Source: Antedon mediterranea (taxonomy: Eukaryota > Echinodermata > Crinoidea > Comatulida > Antedonidae). From it: a DNA stretch of 64,000 bases. The DNA lies in the NCBI RefSeq assembly GCF_964355755.1, contig NC_092671.1:10675001-10739000 (forward strand). Direction: 5' to 3'. Positions 35,676 through 48,300 of this stretch are shown one piece after another (the first letter of the stretch is position 1; each line of letters starts with the position of its first letter). The notes under the pieces are model-generated. The model made no database searches, was not told the DNA's origin, and worked only from the letters and a program-made list of their open reading frames with translations. A program made the position numbers and the translations under genes.

Positions 35676-35694
35676 CGCGCCTAATTGTCTAGAC
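35676..35694 (+). promoter_or_regulatory. palindromic Smad-binding element with adjacent GC box
   Basis: GTCTAGAC at 35687-35694 is the full palindromic Smad MH1 site. CGCGCC at 35676-35681 stands exactly five bases before it, giving a GC-box/N5/GTCT layout like BMP-response elements. It lies about 630 bp upstream of the inhibitory-Smad ATG. Vertebrate Smad7 promoters are known to carry GTCTAGAC and to be induced by their own pathway. The site is visible; its use here is inferred. Confidence 0.5.
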
Positions 35695-36317
35695 GAACAC
35701 AAGCACGTGACCAAAAATCGACCAATGAAATAGTAAGCTAAAGTAATGTTTTTATGTATGGTGGTATGGTGGATTGAATTGCGAGGATGAGCGAAGTGTG
35801 AGCCTAGGCTAAGCAGTATACGCTAGTTGCAAGGGGTTATATTGCTGTTTAGTTATTTATTTGAATAGGAAAGACCCACTTATCTTTGAATTCTAAAATA
35901 TTGTTTGCATTTGTATCTCTATCCTAGGATTTATGACAAATATCAGCTCCAGAATCAACTTGGATAGACTAAAATCAACTCGGATGCTAAGCCTTCAGTC
36001 AAGCACACATGCGAACGTGGAATCTTTGATTTTTTGAGCGGGGATGTTCACATATTGATAGAGCTAGCTGTTGAAATACGGAAATTATTCGTAACACAGG
36101 AATCATTATATTTAATTTATTGTCCTGGTTAGAGCCATTAGTGCCTGAAATTGCAATCCTGAATACTACACGGGATTTTTCGTGTTTTTTCTGTGCCGAA
36201 TGCGATAGTTCAGGTACTTACTCCGCTACTGAAGCTCATTCTGCGTCAGCCGTATTATCATCAGCTGGCGTCGAGTATGCGGAGTTAATCTATGGGCGTT
36301 TATGTAGTAAATGTCGT

Positions 36318-39300
36318 ATGTTTAGGTCCAAGCGTTCTAACTATGTCCGTCGCCTTTGGCGAAATCGTATTACAACTTCTACGGATAGTGAGGACCAAAA
36401 ATCATCCAAATTAGATACTCACCAAAGCAGTGATTTTGAACGAGATTTAAAAGCAGCTTCACATGTATTTTTAAAAAGATTAAAAGAAAAACAATTGGAA
36501 TTACTTTTGGAAGCAGTGGAAAGTAAGGGTGGCGCGGCTACGGCCTGCGTTCTACTACCGCGCGGGGAACTTAAAATTGGTCACAAAACATTATCTCCGG
36601 ATATTTTATGTTGTTTACTTTTCCGTTGGCCAGACTTACCAAATGGCTCGGAATTACGACGACTCAAACACACATGCAAATTCAACAAAGACTCGGCCGA
36701 ATCGGCGGGATATGTGTGTTGTAACCCTTACCATCTCAGTAGACTCGCAACAACACCAGGTAAGTTTTCGCAAGACAGTGTAAATTACATCATTTAAAAA
36801 GTTTATTCATTAAATGTCAAGTTGTATAAATAGAGTTTATAAACAGTGAATGTTGTGCAATTACATTATTATGATTATCTTTTTCTTCAACAAAAATCCT
36901 TTATTATTTAACTAATAAAATGAATAAATTGAAAAAGTAAATTTCTCATTTACATGGCATGTAATTTGCATAAAATTTCACCACAGGTGACATACTGTAC
37001 ATAATTTGGAGGTGGGTGTATCCTGCAGCATTAATTAAAATGCAAAAGATTAAGCGCTGAATCTGAATGAACAGACATACTGGTGGCAATGTGCAACAAA
37101 GGGCATTCAACTGGCAACATCCAACAAAGTAGAAGCAAACAATATGATATGTATCCAAGTAGAGCCTGAAGCATTATACATTATGCATGTCTCCCCGTGT
37201 TCATGTAATCATGAATGTTGATGAGATGTGATAGGCTTGAGTTTTTTTAGACCATGGAGGAGGTTAAAATGTCTTCTTCTGACATGTGCTGGTGGTATTT
37301 TTAACATAAGTTTATAGCGTTTGATACTGTATTTTCCTAAATTTAATGTGTTGTTGGCTACAGTATGTATTGTATATTATTGCGTACATATGCCTTTTCC
37401 TAGTCTACTGTACATCTAAGCATCTGGACCTTTTTCCTTTAACTGATACCCACTGATTGTCCACAATGTACAGTACTATACTGTAGAAATAACATACCAT
37501 CCCATTATTAAAATGAATCCTTCTACCTTCTATTATCTCAATTTGTATTCTTTTCATTAATACTGTATACCATCATAAATTTAGATACTTAAAAGGTATT
37601 GTTTACATAGCATTCTTCATTTGTATTGTAGATCAAATACTTTTAATATTATCTTTTGTTTAAACAAATCTCTACTTTAATAGTTGTTTATATAAACTGT
37701 TGCAACCCTGTCACATTTAAGCCCCTTTGAATTATTCTGCAAGATTCATTTTATGAGAAAATCTACATCAGAACAAAGATCTTTAAGTTCTTGCATGAAA
37801 TTAAGAATGCGTTTTGAACATTTTACTTCATTCATGTATGACAATCACATTCAAGGGTATTGACCTTCCTATAAAAGCCTTCACAGCTAATGACAGTACT
37901 GAGAGAGACCTTGTAATAAATGAACTCAATTACATTATGTTGAACATTCTCACAATAGAAAAAATTAAATTTGCATTTTACAGTACTCCGATCTCCTTAT
38001 TTACTGTAAAAATGGAAAAACATATCAGGCTTGTACTACAGTATACTGTGTCAGTATATAGTACAGTAGGCCTACCATATATTAAAAGTACTTGATACTC
38101 TACAAGTACAGTAAGTAAAGGAAGAAAGTAGAAAGTGCTATATTTAGGAATTGAAGGGTCACTAAGCGAAAATACATAAAAATATCATGTTTATATTTTA
38201 CAAGTGCTTTAACTTGACACCCTAAGTTTATAGGAAAATCAGTGAATTTTGTATAATAATAATGCGCTACTCTCACAGCATTTATTAGGTCCAATAAAAC
38301 ATCGGAAATTTGTTGTACACTATTTAAAAAAGAACGAATAAATATATAAGAACATAGTAGTTAGTACACACTATACAAAATTGCACAAAAATATTATACA
38401 TAATTATAAAGATACATTAATTATATAAAAATTACTTAAACAGAACCAAATTATCTAGTAACGGTGTTAGTATACTGTAGTATTGTATTAATATCAGTAA
38501 TTAAACATTTTATTTTCAATCCATTACATACTACGGAAGCTACAGTCAGATAGTACAGTATTATTTCTAATTGGATGGGATAGAAATTTTAAAAATACGG
38601 ATTTTGCCAACAATGAACCTAGGACGTACTTGTAGACTAGCAGGAGACCAAACCATCAAGTCATAGGTCACCACTCAGCAGTGCCCAACAAAATGCTGTT
38701 TTAATTTCGATTGCATGTGTCTCCATTGGAAACGGAGAAATAACTGATTGACGGAGCGTATTTGCATAATATAGTTGCTTGTTATGGTTTATTAATCATT
38801 CAATATACTGTATTTTCTTGGGTCAATGTTTTATATTAAACGCCGCCATCTCCCACTGTCTTTGCCTGTTTGAATATTCTGCTCCACACTGAGTTCAGCG
38901 ATTTACATGCAAGCAAAAACTGATTAATTTCATATGGCGATGTCTTTAATCTCTGTTTAAACCACAAGCTCTGACTGTCTTAATTGCTATACATAACATG
39001 TATATTTGATTTATTTATTGACATAGTGATACAATCAACATCTCTAAAATAAAAACTAGACAAATCTTTGAGATGATAAATGTTTCCTAGAAGTAATCAT
39101 AAAGGATTTTTTCTGATTACTGCATAGATCTAGTAATCTTTCAGTACGTTTTGCTTCAGGTTGAAAGTTTCATAAATTACATATAAATGCAATAGGCCTA
39201 GTTTACATCGAAGGAAAGCATTTTGACTGGATAAGTTTTCTTAGCTTTCTAAGCCAATTGCCTTTTACGATACTATACAGTATTATATGTAGCCATGCTT

Positions 39301-42300
39301 CAGTTCTTCTTCCTCACAACTCTTGACATGTTTGTCGTCGATGCTGTTAAGGCTTACAATCTGTATAGTACCATCCTCTTGAGGTTTTAAATTAGCTCAT
39401 TTCTAGCTGTTGTAGCATGTCCAATCTTGCTCTGTGACAAACCGTAAACATGGAAAATGCTAGTTTCTGTGTAGTGGCCATCTAGCAAAGTGTAAACATA
39501 GTAATAAATAAATTAATATATATTAATAGTGACAGATGGACTATTGTACAGTACAGTTAGGTAACTTTGTTTTTGCAATTAAATGCAATCTAGAATTTGT
39601 TAACTTTTTTAGAATACTAGTGAATCTTTTCTCTATCTGGATCTCAGTACAGTATAATACTCTGTAGATGCAACAAAAAAGTGTTAAGTCTGCTAAGTTA
39701 CTAACTGTAACTATGACAGCTAAAAGATAGCTTAGACTACAGTACCTGGGATGGATCCAGCTTTGAAGAAAAAGGGGCACAGTTCGCGACAAAGGCATGA
39801 TTAAAGGTACCTTGGAATGATGTAATTCTTATTTTGTATGGGGGTGCGGTGCGCCATTGGACAACTGTATAGTAGGCTGGATGATTGGAATGAATTTTAA
39901 CAGACTACTGTACTATTGTATTGTACACCAGTACTACATGTATACAGTACAGTTTATGTATTTCCAAACTACATTACAGCATGCATAAATTGTGGTTTCT
40001 AGACCTCTTTGTACCTGTTGGTTTTGAAAACCTACAGTAAATACATTATTCAAATGTTGACTCAGCAATCAAATGTTACTACCTATGTCAAAATCTGATA
40101 TATTGTTTATAGCATGCAATGTTTATGGTGTTCTTAAAGGCACGTTGTTTGAGCAGGATCACCTCTTGGCATTTTGCCTAGGCACACATTTGCGGTGATA
40201 CGATAGTGTGGTCTTTTTGAGCTGTAATTAGGTACAAGTCCATGACTATAAAGATGAACTGATGGTATTTATCTAAACAGAGGTTTTCAGGTCTTGGAAA
40301 CATCAATAAGGTTTTCAAATATACACAGAGATGTAGATATCGGACATGGTTTAAAATAGTTTACCACCAAGTGAAAGGGCAATAAAACACAGTACCTGTA
40401 CACTGCTGCTGTACTGTATCAGTATTCTGCATTCTGATGATGTTGAAAACATACATTTTGTTCAATTTTGATTATTCTTGAAATGTACTGTAATATTGTA
40501 CTTTTTAATCTAATTAAGTAATTTATTTTAAATAGTAATTTGGCGGAATTTAGGTGGTGGTATTATAGTACAGTACTGTCCTATATTGTTCAATGGTTTT
40601 ACTAAAATCTTGTTTCTGAATTTAGTCCTAATTTAGGGGGTGGGGTGGGATTAACCTACTGTAGAGCATGGGATTAAACTTGGTCATGCAGTTAGGCTTA
40701 CAATAATAATTTTGCATCTACTGTACCAATTCATTATTTGTTAAATTTAATCAAGCAACTCTATTTCTAAAAGCAGTGATATTGTTTTTGTAATTTTACT
40801 ATTGTAGAAATAATGATGTTATTGCGCACAGAAGTATAATAGTTTTGTGTTGGGTGTACCATTACAGTACTTCATTGTTAGCAAATTATGTGTTTCCTAT
40901 GTGTAAATCAGCACTGTAATCTAGTATAAGTGAAAAAAAACTACTTTTTGTGTGCCTTGCCACTTTTCGTTTAAGTGCTCCACTGGCGGTGCGTAAACAG
41001 GCCTGTTTGTGAAGTAGCAATGTGGATGGATTTGCCCTAGGCAAGTAAGGTTAGCCTTGTATTGAGTGTAGAATTTCCCAGTGTTGGAATGCAGGCCAGT
41101 CACTTGGGCACCAGGGAATATCCCAGGCTACAAAACTGTCATAAAAGTTACATTCTATCTGCATCACAGGTTGTCTTGAGCCTTGCCTGTTTTCCTGATA
41201 TTCAGTAATGAATAACCAAAACCTATGAAATCATTAAACCAACTATGAAATTGTTGACATATGCAATTAGATTATCAATGTAAGTACAGTAACGTATCGT
41301 TAGAAAACTAAAAGCCATACATATTACAACTTACAAGAAAATAATAATTTAGGTACCTACCAGTAAACTACAGTACATTTTATTTCTTACTATTTTAGTA
41401 AACAAATTTTTTATATTAAATTTTACATCAGATCATAAACAAAAATGTCAAGGTCTGTCAAAGATTTCATCTGCCTTTATTATCTGTCCGCCTAACTGTA
41501 CATACTTCATGATTATTGCTATGCAATTAGAGAAATTACTAAACATTGGAAAGAACTATACGCTAGTTCTGCCCGTTGGCTTTTGTTCTGATAATGAAGC
41601 TTGAACGTTTTGGAGAAGGTCACGCATTCGAAAACCATAATATCCGTCCTTACTCATTTAATATTCATAACTGTGCAACATCGCCTACCACTTGTATAGA
41701 TCGTTTATCATTTTTCTGAATATTTTAATGATTTTTTGACATTATTTTTACATACACAGTTGGCATGAAAAACTCCATTGGTACTGTACAATTATATTTC
41801 TTATGGTATACTGTAGTGTAGGCTGTACAATACAATCAATTTAAAAAATGTTAATTATCAGTCAGCGTAGCAACGTGTATCGAAGGACATATTACTTGTA
41901 AAAACGGACATGATCAGAATAAGAATAATTCTTTAAATAATTATTTAAAATTATTTTTTTCAAATTGTATCTGCTCTAGGGACAGTGTAAGGCGAATTTT
42001 TCATAGTGTCATATTGGCGTACAAACAATTTTAATCATATACTTGCCTTAATACTTTAAAGGCGGCATACTTTGTGTGGCCTTGATTTAAATTGGTATGG
42101 GGAGTTTAATGTTTATATTATACAATGATTTCGGCTGGGGAAGAATATTTCTGCATTAAAACTATAAGCAGTGGAATTTTTTCAATAAATACATATTTAT
42201 ACTGTATATCCTATCCACATTCTTCAGCACAATTTTGTATTTGCCATTCCACTGCATTTGTACTTGTATGATTACTGTATGCACCATGGATAAATAAGGC

Positions 42301-45300
42301 ATACTTACTGTACATACAGTAGTACTAAATAGTAAGGGAGTTTATTGCATACATTTTACAACATTGTCATATATACAGTACAGTATTATATACATGTCAT
42401 TATTACAGTATGGAACAGTAGGATAAATAATCAACATATTAATTATTTATTTGAACATCCCTCCTATTATACAATATTCCTAACTAACAACAGTAACAGT
42501 ACTGTATTTTGTAGCCACGGATAGTTCCTGCAAGCCAGCCAGTAGTGTTCATCTTAAGTAGTACCCTACTAAAAATCTTCAATTCATTCTTGTCCCCAGT
42601 AAAACTGTAGCCTACAGTAAACCTTACCGTGACATATCCAGCAATTAAATGCAACAGCTTTTAAAGTCAATATTTTTTTTCAGTTCTTACTATTCTTGGC
42701 TGTAGCCTATATTCTATAGACTGCTGTAGCCTTTATTCTTTGCATGATTCCAGTGTATTAATATGCATCCTTGAGCCAGTTTTTCTGGCGCCTACTTCTC
42801 TACAATGACACTCCCTTCAACCTTGATTTTGTACACTGTAAAACTAGCTGTTAAAATACAAGAAATCTTAAATGACCTCTTAGCTTAAGCTCTGTAATTA
42901 ATCATCAATCACCATTTTCTGTAATAAATGATAAATTTGTATTGAAACATGTAATGACAACAGATTTTGCTTTTTAAAATCTATCCAGTAGATACCATAT
43001 ACAGTATTACAGTATATTTGTGTATTTCAAGAAAACCTTATCGTAAATAATTAGTAAAATGTTTATTCAACATCAATAATTAAGAGATTTTTTTAAAATA
43101 CATTTGTGCATCTTTTCTAACAAATAATTTATTAAACTCAATCTAAAAACAAAACTGCTATAAAGCTAATTATTTACAGCTCATTAATTTACTATAGTAG
43201 CAATATTTCATCTGCTTAATATTATAGTATTGTACGCTGGATAATACGGTGACATTGTGTCTAATATCCATTGTTGGGTTAAATGATAATTATTGGTTAT
43301 TTAATGTAATGAAAAACCTTTAAGGGTATTCAACCCATACAGGTGTAACCAGCGAAAGAAATTAAACAAGAAATGGAGCTTAGCCGATGTTGTGTTTGCA
43401 TGTAGCTTCATTACACACAATCAATCGATCCGACATTAAATAGATCAATGAAAATGGTTTATTCAATGCAATGTGTACACTCACAAGTACAGTAAATACA
43501 TAATAGGAGATTTACATCGGTTGATATTTAAACAAATTGAATGAACTTGATACTTCAATCATAAAATAATAATTTCATTTGTTGATTTTAATTTATACAT
43601 TTATTAATCAATTTATACTAGCATTATCACATGTTAAGAGGTTGACATTAGTATAATATTTAAACAATTGTATTCAACCATAAAAATGTTTTAATATTGT
43701 TTATTTAATTACTCAGCTCTGGTATATACAAAAAAAAGTGTTCAGTTCAGTAAAAATTAATAAAAATATAGAATTTACAGATTTGTTATTAGTTAATGTA
43801 AATGTATTGAAAATATTTCTGATACAATAAACATGTAAAATATATTGATGTTTTATAGTAATTTAGCAGAATATTATTTATTAGCAGCTGTTAGAAATGT
43901 TTGTTATTTCTTTGATAATTCATGATAATGTACAGTATCACCCAGGTATCATCTGAAAATTTAATGTTATTGTTAGTATTTATAAATTCTGCAGCAAACA
44001 TGGTAATTAAGTCCATGTGTAATGTAATTCAGTATTGCATATAAAATACAGAATTGAGAGTTGTAATGCAGAAATGTTATATATTGTATATCAATTGAGT
44101 CACAGACATTTCATTCTCTTGTCTAAATGCTACATATTATCAACTGAGTTCATGTACAGGACAGTAAATGGCAATGTCCGTATATCGACATACGGTTCTA
44201 TATTTTCACAAAGAGATGGGGAAAAAATAAACCATGAATTTTATTTGAGACTCTTTTGTCTGTATTTTAGGATAGCAATGATAAGATTTTTTAAATATGT
44301 TACTGTATACTCATCTTCATACTATCTAAATATAATTGTTACATGCGTGAACTGTAAAATAAATGTTATTAATAATGTCATTGTATATATATATTTTTAT
44401 ATTTATATATACTGTATTTCATTAAACATGTTTTTTTCTTTTAATGTAGAATCTGCGGCACCTCCACCATACAGTGAAGTGGCGTGGGACTGGAAGGCAT
44501 TACAGCACACATCAAGTACGTATCATAAAATCATAAAATAATATATAATATACAGTAATCACAAAAATGATCGAGTTACTTATTAAGCTCAGCAATTTCT
44601 TCATTATCACCATGTTGTTAGGCATGATATACTGTACCCAGTTTTAAACATTTTTTTGCAAAAATACTGGTACTGTTCATTTCAACAAATTTACAGTGCT
44701 TTGTTGCTTAATTAAAATTGTTTCAATATAAAATTTAATGACAAAAAGAGAGATCGACGTTTCAGTACAATCATAGAACCATTTTCAAGATCAAGTGAAT
44801 ACAAAACAATAATAATTATGTGCACTAAGCACCAAAATTGTGTTCTATTTTATGCCTGGTAGGTCCTGGTTGAATATCAACTCCACATACATACTGTACC
44901 ACTTCCTGTTTACAATCAATTACATTATGTCTCTTTTCTAATTATCCATTTACAATATTTAGAATTGAGTACTGTATTAGTAAATTGCTTTTAAGCTTTT
45001 ATACACTATCAAACTATAGAAGTTTGTAAAGTGTAATGTGCCCAAATATGGTAGTTATATGCTTAAATATGGTTGTGATATGCTTAAATATGGTAGTGAT
45101 ATGACATCATCATGTCCATATATGGGCACATCACATTTATTTGTTACATAACGTTTGATAGTGTAGACAGACCTTTACCTTGTAATTATTATAAATGATG
45201 AGGATGTGGGACATGATAGTAAGTTATGAAATATTTGTGTTATTTCAGAATTACTGCCAATTAGAACAAGCAGTACAGAAACAGGAAACACACCCACCTC

Positions 45301-48300
45301 AAGGCTCAACCATTGGCCCCCTTCAGGTAAATTGAAACTTTGATTATTTTATTCATATTTTGTTAGAAAGATGTTTTGATGAACATATTGATTTGATTTA
45401 TTTCGATGCCATACATAATAAAACAGAAAAACAAACAAAAAACGCAATCATTAGTACCCAGGGATACACCTAGCTCTCTAAATCTCCGAAGGGATTTACA
45501 TCCTGAGGGGTCTTTTCAAACGTAAAAACAATTTACGCCTTCAGACAAAATAAAATTGATAAAGTTTGGCTGCAATGAGATCTTTATAAACCCTGTTTTG
45601 TAAGAAAAACGTTCTTCTGATGTTTTTCAATAAAAATATGCCCTATGTACAGTAGTTTCCTTGAATTTAGGGGTGGGTTTACACAGAGGGGGAATTGTAA
45701 ATCATACTATGGTAGTGAAAGTGACAAGTTAAGATAACACAGAAGGAGTATAAAACCATTGTTTATTTATGCCACATTCTTCTGGCAATCAAGGCTTTAC
45801 TTAATGCAAGGCTTTACTTAATGGAAAGCAACTTTGAATTCTTGTTAACTTCAAAAGGAGGTACAAGATAGGTTTGTACATACATTGGTCAAACAAATTT
45901 GGTAGTAAAAAAAAAATGAGACTAATAATATTATGTGATTTTGTCACACGCCTACTGTTGTACTGTGCACCACACCTTATCGCTCACTACTGTATACAGC
46001 ATGTGCAGTACTGTACACAATGCCCCACCCACCCCTTTCTATTGTAAACCCAGTATTATATTAGAATTGTTCTTATCCAGTATTGTATTTAACAAAGCAA
46101 TTTGACCCTTTTGTATTAAGAATGATGAGTTGACCTTTGAACTGAGGAGAATGATTTTAAAATTATGTATTAATAATGAAAGGTGGTGGTTTTTAAAATG
46201 AGATTGATCTGGTAAATTTATTAATTTTTTCCAAAGTAAATCCTTTTCAATGTGTTTTTTTTCTGGTTTACAGAATACAGTTAGTGTAAATATAAACAAA
46301 AAAATTGTTCAAATTAATTTCTTCTACAATAAAATACCTACTGTACTAGGTGGTCTCAATTGTAGTTGATAATTTTAAAATTAAATTAAAAATTGAATGA
46401 AATGTGTTTGTACTTTAACATTTGTACTTTAACATTTGTACAGTAATTTTATCTAAAAAATGTATCTATTGGTAGTGAAGAAATTGAATATTAAAAGTGT
46501 AGTTAAGCGAAACAGGATGACGAGGTAGACGACCTACTCTTGGCCAGTTCACCTTCAACCTATTAAAACAGTTTAGGTAGGATAACTGTCGCCTGCTATT
46601 CACATCAAAAAACAGAAAAGCAGTTGTTTTTGGTTCTGTCTATTTCAATCAAACTTCCTATTATGCTTAAAGAAAAAGGCCATTCTATGGTGGTTTTGCA
46701 TCATTGCCTTATTTTCAAGTTGTGTTATAGTTAATTTTTTCCTTTAGTAGAATTTTTGTGGCAAGTTTTATAAAGGTTTTTGCATGGTGTGGTCCTCAAG
46801 AACTTGCTGATTTGATCAGCTAAGAAATTATCATAACTTTGGCCGTGGGGGAAATAAAGCGACAGAGAAACACAGCAGGAGATTGAGAGATGAGGAAATT
46901 AAATTTAGTCAAGAAGATTTCTTATTGAACCAAATATCTAGAAGTAACATTTGATAGGCTAAGAAAGAACTTAAAAACACAAATATTTATTAATAAAAAA
47001 TAATGTTTGATATAGAATATTGTGGAAATTAATTTATCCTTACTGAGTGTAGTCTGTGTGGATTGTAAGTTTGATTTGACAAATGATATCTTCAACTGTG
47101 CAAATCGCCATAGTGTTTTAACAAGCCTGAATTTTATGATAATATCCTGAAAAGTCATTGACATATTAATATGAAAGGAAAAATACAATATCATCTTCTA
47201 TAATAGATATATTACTCAGTTTAAGGGTATAAATAAAATGAATGACTGTTAGCTGTGACTTTGATTTGGTGACGAACGTATGGAGAAAAACAATTAATTA
47301 AGCAAAATAGAGGAAATGTTGAAGGCTGTTAACCCCATTTGGGTCCTGGTTCAAGTTTTACTCTTCACTAATTTGTCAAGAATAATATGTACTTGTAAAT
47401 GTTCTAAAAACCGATTCAAAATTAGGATATGATTAAGCAATAAGGGCTCCATGATGAATTAAGCCTAAATTTAGAAAAGTATAATTGATAACCAAGACAA
47501 GAAAGGAAATTAGAGAGGAGTCGGTGTGAATAAACGAAAGAAGAGGAGGAGTGATTGCCTGTCAACGTTTGAGTATTCCAATACCCTAAAACTAATCCAA
47601 GGCTCCTGCTTGCCTATTTAGCTAATGACTGTCCACTCTTAAAGCATCCATTTGTCAAGCAAGAATGCTATCATTTGAGTGAAAATACAGTACACAGTGG
47701 GCTGGTTGTGCAAGTTGTGATAAACGCTTCTGGCATATAGTGAACTTCTTAGTTCTTGTAATAATTACCACAATTTCATGACAGTCTGGCAACCTTTTGT
47801 ACACTGCATTTTGTTTGAATACAATGTTTTCATACAGGTCAAAAAGAAAGATTTCTTGTACAGTTAATAATGTACTGTCAATATACAAATTGAGATTGGA
47901 GTGTGTACATTAAAATCTACAGTAAAATGATAAAAGTTGAAGATTTAACAATTGGACAGGGTGCAATGCAGCTGCTTAAAGAATAGATTTGCTCCCCACA
48001 CACTCTACTTTAATGAGTTACTCAGTTATATACACTGTCAGGCTTTATTATCATCATTTTTCCAATTTTGGTGGCCTAAATTGCCTTTTTTATATTACAA
48101 GTTAGTTTCTTTCATTCAATAGGGGCCAACAACTGTTATATCCAAAGGCAGAGTTTCATGTTTAAACCTTTGGGACTTTCTACTTAATGGTGGTGAGGTT
48201 TGCTCCATAAATTGATGGAGAATAGTTAAGAGGGAGGTGGCAGGTGTTCAGATACTTCAAGAGGAACAGGTGTGATTATGAATGATGATGCCAAGGCCCT

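Noticed and set aside
44035-44541. 168-codon open frame as an exon
   Set aside because: Only the last part (44450-44515) follows an acceptor and fits the Smad linker. The upstream part is AT-rich intron with no Smad similarity.
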